Source: Gammaproteobacteria bacterium
Lineage (GTDB): Bacteria > Pseudomonadota > Gammaproteobacteria > PS1 > Pseudothioglobaceae
Reading direction: 5' to 3'
NCBI GenBank assembly: GCA_030611725.1
Contig: JAUWPG010000005.1
Location: 1 to 37,590 of the forward strand
Length of the DNA: 37,590 bases
Of the stretch, positions 33,923-37,590 are shown piece by piece (positions within the stretch are counted from its first letter, which is position 1; each line of letters begins with the position of its first letter). The position numbers and the translations under genes are program-made. The notes under the pieces were generated by a model. That model was not told the origin of the DNA, made no database searches, and was given only the letters and a program-made list of their open reading frames with translations.

Positions 33923-35053
33923 TTAATTCTCTTTATAAGGGTTGTGTGTACTAACTTGTTGTATATAGTGCTTAATATGCTGTGTTTCTTGCTCACAAAA
34001 GTCTTTAATAGGGGTTTTAAAGCCTTCATCTTTAATCCAATGTGCTGATTGCGTGAGTGTTGGCATAAAACCTCTAGCAACCTTGTGTTCGCCTTGGGCG
34101 CCTGGTTCAAACACTTGTAACTTGTTGTTAATGCAATACTCAATGCCTTGATAATAACAAGCTTCAAAATGCAGATAATCTACTTGTTCACTACAACCCC
34201 AATGACGACCGTATAAGTGAGTATCGCTGGCAAACATTAAAGAGCCTGCAATGCATTTACCATCAAGATCTGCCAGTACAAGTAAGGTCTGTTTAGGCAT
34301 GGCCTTGGATACCGCCATAAAAAAATCAAAATTTAGTGTCGGCGTACCGCTTTTTTCTAAAAAAGTTTGCGTATAAAAATCAGCAAAATTACGCCAATCA
34401 GTCTCCGTAGCGCTGTCACCATCTAGCTGTCTAAAAGTAACACCTGCATTAATCACTTTTTTGCGTTCTTGACGAATATTTTTACGCTTTTTTTGTCGTA
34501 AATTAGCCAAAAAATCATCAAAAGTTTGATAATTTTGATTGTTCCAATGAAATTGGCAATCGTTGCGAATGGCCAGTTGTTGACCCTCTAGCCATTTAAT
34601 CTCATCGGTACTGGCAAACAGGCAATGAAAGCTACTGGCATTGATTTTGTTACAAATTTGTTGGATGGTAGTTAACAGTAATGGAAAAACTTTGTCTTTG
34701 GTGTGTTCTTGAGTCAATAGTCTCACGCCACTAGCAGGTGTGTAGGGGATGGAAGAAACCAGTTTTGGATAGTAGTTTAATCCATATTTTTCATAAGTAT
34801 TTTGCCAGACATGGTCAAACACAAATTCCCCATAATTATTGTACTTTTCATACAAAATAGCCGCGCCGATTAATTGATTGTTGTCAATAATAGCAACGTG
34901 TCTAGGAATCCAGCCAAACCGCTCGCCAACGCAGTGGTATTTTTCCAGTGCTGACAAAAATTCGTGCCGACAAAATGGATTGTTATCTTTGATCAAATCA
35001 TTCCACTGACACGCCTCAATTTCATCAATCGCATTAAGGATTTTAATCTGCAT
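33923..35053 (-). CDS. FemAB/GNAT-like protein (PF04339 family)
   Basis: 376 residues. It belongs to the family once called DUF482, a double GNAT fold related to FemABX aminoacyltransferases. Evidence: NPFCRHEFLSALE, GWIPRHVAIID, SYPYTPASG-like segment IPYTPASGVRLL, the strongly basic FLANLRQKKRKNIRQERKK, DLDGKCIAGSLMFASDTHLYGRHWG, HFEACYYQGIEYCI and FEPGAQGEHKVARGFMP. These residues are all typical. The function is not established; an acyl or aminoacyl transferase role is inferred from the fold. It starts 3 bp after rsgA. Confidence 0.88.
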   Translation of the reverse strand: MQIKILNAIDEIEACQWNDLIKDNNPFCRHEFLSALEKYHCVGERFGWIPRHVAIIDNNQLIGAAILYEKYNNYGEFVFDHVWQNTYEKYGLNYYPKLVSSIPYTPASGVRLLTQEHTKDKVFPLLLTTIQQICNKINASSFHCLFASTDEIKWLEGQQLAIRNDCQFHWNNQNYQTFDDFLANLRQKKRKNIRQERKKVINAGVTFRQLDGDSATETDWRNFADFYTQTFLEKSGTPTLNFDFFMAVSKAMPKQTLLVLADLDGKCIAGSLMFASDTHLYGRHWGCSEQVDYLHFEACYYQGIEYCINNKLQVFEPGAQGEHKVARGFMPTLTQSAHWIKDEGFKTPIKDFCEQETQHIKHYIQQVSTHNPYKEN

Positions 35054-35056
35054 ATT

Positions 35057-36019
35057 TTAGGTGATTAAATTTAGATAATTTTGATAGCGTTGCGTATGAA
35101 CAACACCTGATTCTACTGCTTGTTTGATGGCACAATTTGGCTCATTAATGTGCGCACAATTTCTAAATTTGCACTGGCCAATAAAAGGTTTGAATTCTCT
35201 AAATCCGCTGAGTATTTCTTTATCGGTTAGCTCGTCTAATTGGAATTCACGAATACCTGGTGAGTCAATCAAATCTCCGCCTGAAGGGATGTGATAAAGC
35301 GTGGTGTTGGTGGTGGTGTGCTTGCCCAGTTTGCTCTTGGTGGAGATTTCATTAACACGCAAATTAAGCTTCGGCATTAGCTCGTTAATCAGTGAGGATT
35401 TTCCCACACCAGATTGGCCTAAAAAAATGTGCGTTTTGTCGTCAAGCAAAGCCTTGAATTGATTGATATTAATTTGATCTTTAACACTCAAATACACCAC
35501 CTCATAACCGGCCAATTCATACATGGAAAAATCATACTTAATTTGATCGTCATTCTGACTTAATTCGATTTTATTGACCACAATGCTAATCGGTAATCCT
35601 GCGTTTTCTGCTACCACCAAATAGCGGTCAATCAGTTCAAATTGATAGTGTGGCTCTATAGCGACGACCAACCAAAGTTGGTCAATATTGGCGGCAATCA
35701 GTTTGTGCGCGCGGCTCAGTTGGTTGTCACGTTTGAGTAGTGCGGTAACCACGCCTTCGGCATCACCAATGGTTTGGAAAACAACTTGATCACCAGCAAC
35801 AGAGAGCTCAATATTTTTGCGCCCTGTGCATTGGTATAATTCACCTGATTCTGCCTCTACCAATAGACGCTGACCATAGCGAGTAATAACCAGCCCAGTT
35901 TGTGCATCATTTGCATTTTCAAGTAAGCATTCAGAATCATTAGAAACACGCTGTGCTCTAGCAATACGTTCTGCTTGTATTTTTTCAATTCGCCATTTTT
36001 GGCGTCGTGTTAGACCCAA
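35057..36019 (-). CDS. rsgA: Ribosome small-subunit-dependent GTPase A
   Basis: 320 residues. RsgA is a circularly permuted GTPase that assists late 30S maturation. The order of motifs shows the permutation: G4 IVVNKIEL first, then P-loop GQSGVGKSSLINEL, switch region GKHTTTNTTLYH and G3 DSPGIREF. An N-terminal OB fold and a C-terminal zinc knuckle (CKFRNCAHINEPNC) complete the protein. The start is TTG at 36019; a stop lies just upstream in frame and the following GLTRRQKWRIEKIQAERIAR matches the known N-terminus of gammaproteobacterial RsgA, so no better start exists. Two bases separate it from the upstream cytochrome gene. Confidence 0.96.
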   Translation of the reverse strand: MGLTRRQKWRIEKIQAERIARAQRVSNDSECLLENANDAQTGLVITRYGQRLLVEAESGELYQCTGRKNIELSVAGDQVVFQTIGDAEGVVTALLKRDNQLSRAHKLIAANIDQLWLVVAIEPHYQFELIDRYLVVAENAGLPISIVVNKIELSQNDDQIKYDFSMYELAGYEVVYLSVKDQININQFKALLDDKTHIFLGQSGVGKSSLINELMPKLNLRVNEISTKSKLGKHTTTNTTLYHIPSGGDLIDSPGIREFQLDELTDKEILSGFREFKPFIGQCKFRNCAHINEPNCAIKQAVESGVVHTQRYQNYLNLIT

Positions 36020-36021
36020 TG

Positions 36022-36288
36022 TTACCGCTTAAATTTGTAGTACGTTTTATTCAGATAATCAACCACAGATTTTTCTTCATCAGGAAACCATCCGGCACCT
36101 GTGTTATTGGCACAAACGCTGACTTGAGCCCTTAAATCAAAATGATTCTGCACTCGAGCGTTGTCGCGAGTGTACATCTCACCACCATGACAACGTACAC
36201 AAGACTCCTCATGAAGCTCTTTGCCTTCTTCATTGGCAAGCGTTATATTGGTGGTTAATAATGCAGATATAAGTAGTATTTTTTTCAT
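36022..36288 (-). CDS. Small periplasmic c-type cytochrome (copy 2)
   Basis: 88 residues from the ATG at 36288; AGGGG lies 8 bases before it. A further ATG 8 codons upstream would place extra residues before the signal peptide. Signal peptide KKILLISALLTTNITLA, then one heme site CVRCHGG. There is only one Met (next to the heme motif), so a distal Met ligand at the usual place is not evident. A third Cys (VSVCANN) is shared with the neighbouring copy. The C-terminus DEEKSVVDYLNKTYYKF is also shared. It probably carries electrons in the periplasm; partner unknown. rsgA follows after 2 bp. Confidence 0.85.
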   Translation of the reverse strand: MKKILLISALLTTNITLANEEGKELHEESCVRCHGGEMYTRDNARVQNHFDLRAQVSVCANNTGAGWFPDEEKSVVDYLNKTYYKFKR

Positions 36289-36321
36289 ATTATTCCCCTG
36301 TAGTTGAGTCAAAGTATACCG

Positions 36322-36597
36322 TTACTTATCAAAGCGAAAGAACTCGGTGTTTAAATAATGTGTGGTGTCTTCGATGTCTTGCTGGTTCCAATTGAGCTGG
36401 AAATGTTCCGAGCAGACGTTTACCATATAAGACAACTCAATCGGATTGCTCATTTCATTCAGGCCGATACTAAGGTAAGGGTCACTATGGCATTTGATGC
36501 AGCTTTCTTCATATAAAAGTTTACCATCAACAATATTTGGTTGTGCCAATGCCAGACTTGGTAATAGGGCAATGAGTAAAACTATACTGTATTTCAT
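36322..36597 (-). CDS. Small periplasmic c-type cytochrome (copy 1)
   Basis: 91 residues with signal peptide SIVLLIALLPSLALA and one heme-binding CIKCHSD. The third Cys (MVNVCSEHFQLNW) and the TTHYLNTEFFRF end match copy 2, showing that the two arose by duplication and have diverged. The ATG overlaps the stop of the M48 peptidase by 4 bp. Known role of this family next to rsgA is not established. Heme attachment would need the Ccm system, of which ccmH is in the window. Confidence 0.85.
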   Translation of the reverse strand: MKYSIVLLIALLPSLALAQPNIVDGKLLYEESCIKCHSDPYLSIGLNEMSNPIELSYMVNVCSEHFQLNWNQQDIEDTTHYLNTEFFRFDK

Positions 36598-37590
36598 GCT
36601 ATTTTAAGTTGTGCTATACGAATAGAGGCACTTGGGTGTGAGTCATGAAAAGCAGAGTACAAAGGATCTGGCGTCAGTGTGGCGGCGTTGTCTCGGTACA
36701 ATTTAACCAGTGATGAAATCAAATCATCAGCATTGGTATGCGTGGCGGCAAAAGCATCTGCTTCAAACTCATGTTTTCGTGAAAGGTGGTTACTAATTGG
36801 TGCGATAAAGAAACTAAACATCGGCAAGGTTAAAGCAAATAAAACCAATGCAGTATGATTAGACATGGTTTGTACACCCAATCCATGGAAGAACCAGGGC
36901 TGATTAATCAAATAACCCAACAGCGCCAAACCCAGCAATGAGATTGTGAACGAAGTTATCATGTGCTTACGAATGTGCTTATGATGAAAGTGCCCAAGCT
37001 CATGCGCAAGTATTGCCTCAACCTCTTGATCTTCCATGCCCTTTAAAAGTGTGTCAAAAAATACAATGCGTTTGTTTTTGCCAATACCGGTAAAGTAGGC
37101 GTTGCCATGAGAAGAGCGCTTAGAGCCATCCATCACAAACACACCATCACTCTTAAAACCAGTACGCTGTAATAAGTTATCAATCTTAGCTTTGAGTTTA
37201 AGATTATCTAAAGGCTTAAATTTATTAAAGATCGGCGCAATATAAGTTGGGTAAAGCCAAAACATCAGTAGAGAAAACCCAGTCAGCACCAGCCAAACAT
37301 AAACCCACCAGTATTCACCCATCGCGCCCATAAGGTAGAGTATCGCGTAAATCAGTGGCAGACCAACAACAAGCGTGAGTAAGACCTCTTTTAGCAAATC
37401 GCCAACAAAGGTTTGAGGAGTCGTTTTGTTAAAACCAAATTTTTGTTCAAGCACAAAAGTTCGATACAGACTAAATGGTAGGTCAATTATGCTGGCAATA
37501 ATCATTAGGCTAATAATAAAACCCACACCTAAATATAAGCTGTTGTCAGTTTGCGCTTGCCAAACACTATCTAACCAGTTCATGCCTCCG
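36594..37590 (-). CDS. M48 family zinc metallopeptidase, Ste24-like (partial, N-terminus beyond window)
   Basis: About 330 residues visible. The zinc motif HELGHFHHKH, the downstream third ligand in HEFEADAFAA and FGFNKTTPQTFVGDLLKE identify a CAAX-protease-like Ste24/M48 peptidase. Several membrane helices flank the active site. An ATG at 37583 exists, but the frame is open to the window edge. The family usually has about 80-90 residues before LDSVWQ, corresponding to the first membrane helices, so the ATG is probably internal and the gene continues outside. Likely inner-membrane quality control. Its end overlaps the cytochrome gene. Confidence 0.9.
   Translation of the reverse strand, partial: GGMNWLDSVWQAQTDNSLYLGVGFIISLMIIASIIDLPFSLYRTFVLEQKFGFNKTTPQTFVGDLLKEVLLTLVVGLPLIYAILYLMGAMGEYWWVYVWLVLTGFSLLMFWLYPTYIAPIFNKFKPLDNLKLKAKIDNLLQRTGFKSDGVFVMDGSKRSSHGNAYFTGIGKNKRIVFFDTLLKGMEDQEVEAILAHELGHFHHKHIRKHMITSFTISLLGLALLGYLINQPWFFHGLGVQTMSNHTALVLFALTLPMFSFFIAPISNHLSRKHEFEADAFAATHTNADDLISSLVKLYRDNAATLTPDPLYSAFHDSHPSASIRIAQLKIA

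Noticed and set aside
36289-36312. Upstream ATG for the small cytochrome (copy 2)
   Set aside because: A good Shine-Dalgarno lies between the two ATGs and the second begins a standard signal peptide.
37583-37590. ATG at 37583 as the true start of the M48 peptidase
   Set aside because: The frame remains open to the window edge, and family members have about 80-90 more N-terminal residues.
1-37590. CRISPR arrays, insertion sequences, integrases, phage genes
   Set aside because: I found no regularly spaced repeats, transposase or integrase motifs. The few repeats are single inverted or tandem pairs.

Overview
The window looks like a chromosomal segment of a free-living or symbiotic gammaproteobacterium with a small, AT-rich, tightly packed genome. 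Many neighbouring genes overlap by 4 bp (ATGA or GTGA) or are only a few bases apart. Gene orders typical of Gammaproteobacteria include mlaC-murA-hisG-hisD, cmk-rpsA-ihfB and a Ste24-like peptidase / small cytochrome c / rsgA string. Together with periplasmic sulfur/thiol proteins (DUF302, a rhodanese-MBL fusion, a double thioredoxin) and a complete urea uptake plus urease locus, this suggests a marine sulfur-oxidising lineage such as the SUP05/Thioglobus group. The taxonomic placement is inference from gene content, not a database result.

Layout. 1-1482 (-): gamma-glutamyltransferase, C-terminus cut by the window edge. 1599-6041 (-): operon of two tandem MlaC-like proteins, murA, hisG (short form) and hisD. 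6118-8090 (+): uvrC and a 59-residue membrane protein, converging on 8087-10578 (-), a HAD phosphatase and the ABC-F ATPase Uup. 10631-13663 (+): ccmH, yjbQ-type protein, TPR protein and lysS in an overlapping chain, followed by cmk, rpsA, ihfB and tRNA-Lys(TTT) with its own terminator. 16638-17167: a 530-bp gap with a consensus sigma70 promoter, a series of potential hairpins and an intrinsic terminator just before the urea locus. 17168-27892 (+): urtA, attenuator, urtBCDE, a small His-containing membrane protein, ureD, fused ureAB, ureC, ureE, ureF, ureG. Then come a decayed reading frame, slyD and a zinc-ribbon methyltransferase. 29309-30840: a stress-like small protein (-), a DUF423 membrane protein (+), and a DUF302 protein (-). 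30983-33331 (+): rhodanese-MBL fusion and double-thioredoxin protein. 33333-37590 (-): DUF938 methyltransferase, FemAB/GNAT-like protein, rsgA, two small cytochromes c and an M48 peptidase cut by the right edge.

How the genes work together. The central block is a self-contained urea module. UrtA binds urea in the periplasm, UrtBC with UrtDE import it, UreAB/UreC hydrolyse it, and UreDEFG build the nickel centre, with SlyD next door as a possible nickel/protein-folding helper. From urtB onward this block uses AGA/AGG arginine codons far more than the flanking housekeeping genes I counted, which suggests a separate history. The most interesting unexplained signals are the structured leader in front of urtA (possible attenuator or small RNA), the 66-residue protein embedded between urtE and ureD, and the rhodanese-MBL protein, which has lost the expected catalytic residues of both domains.
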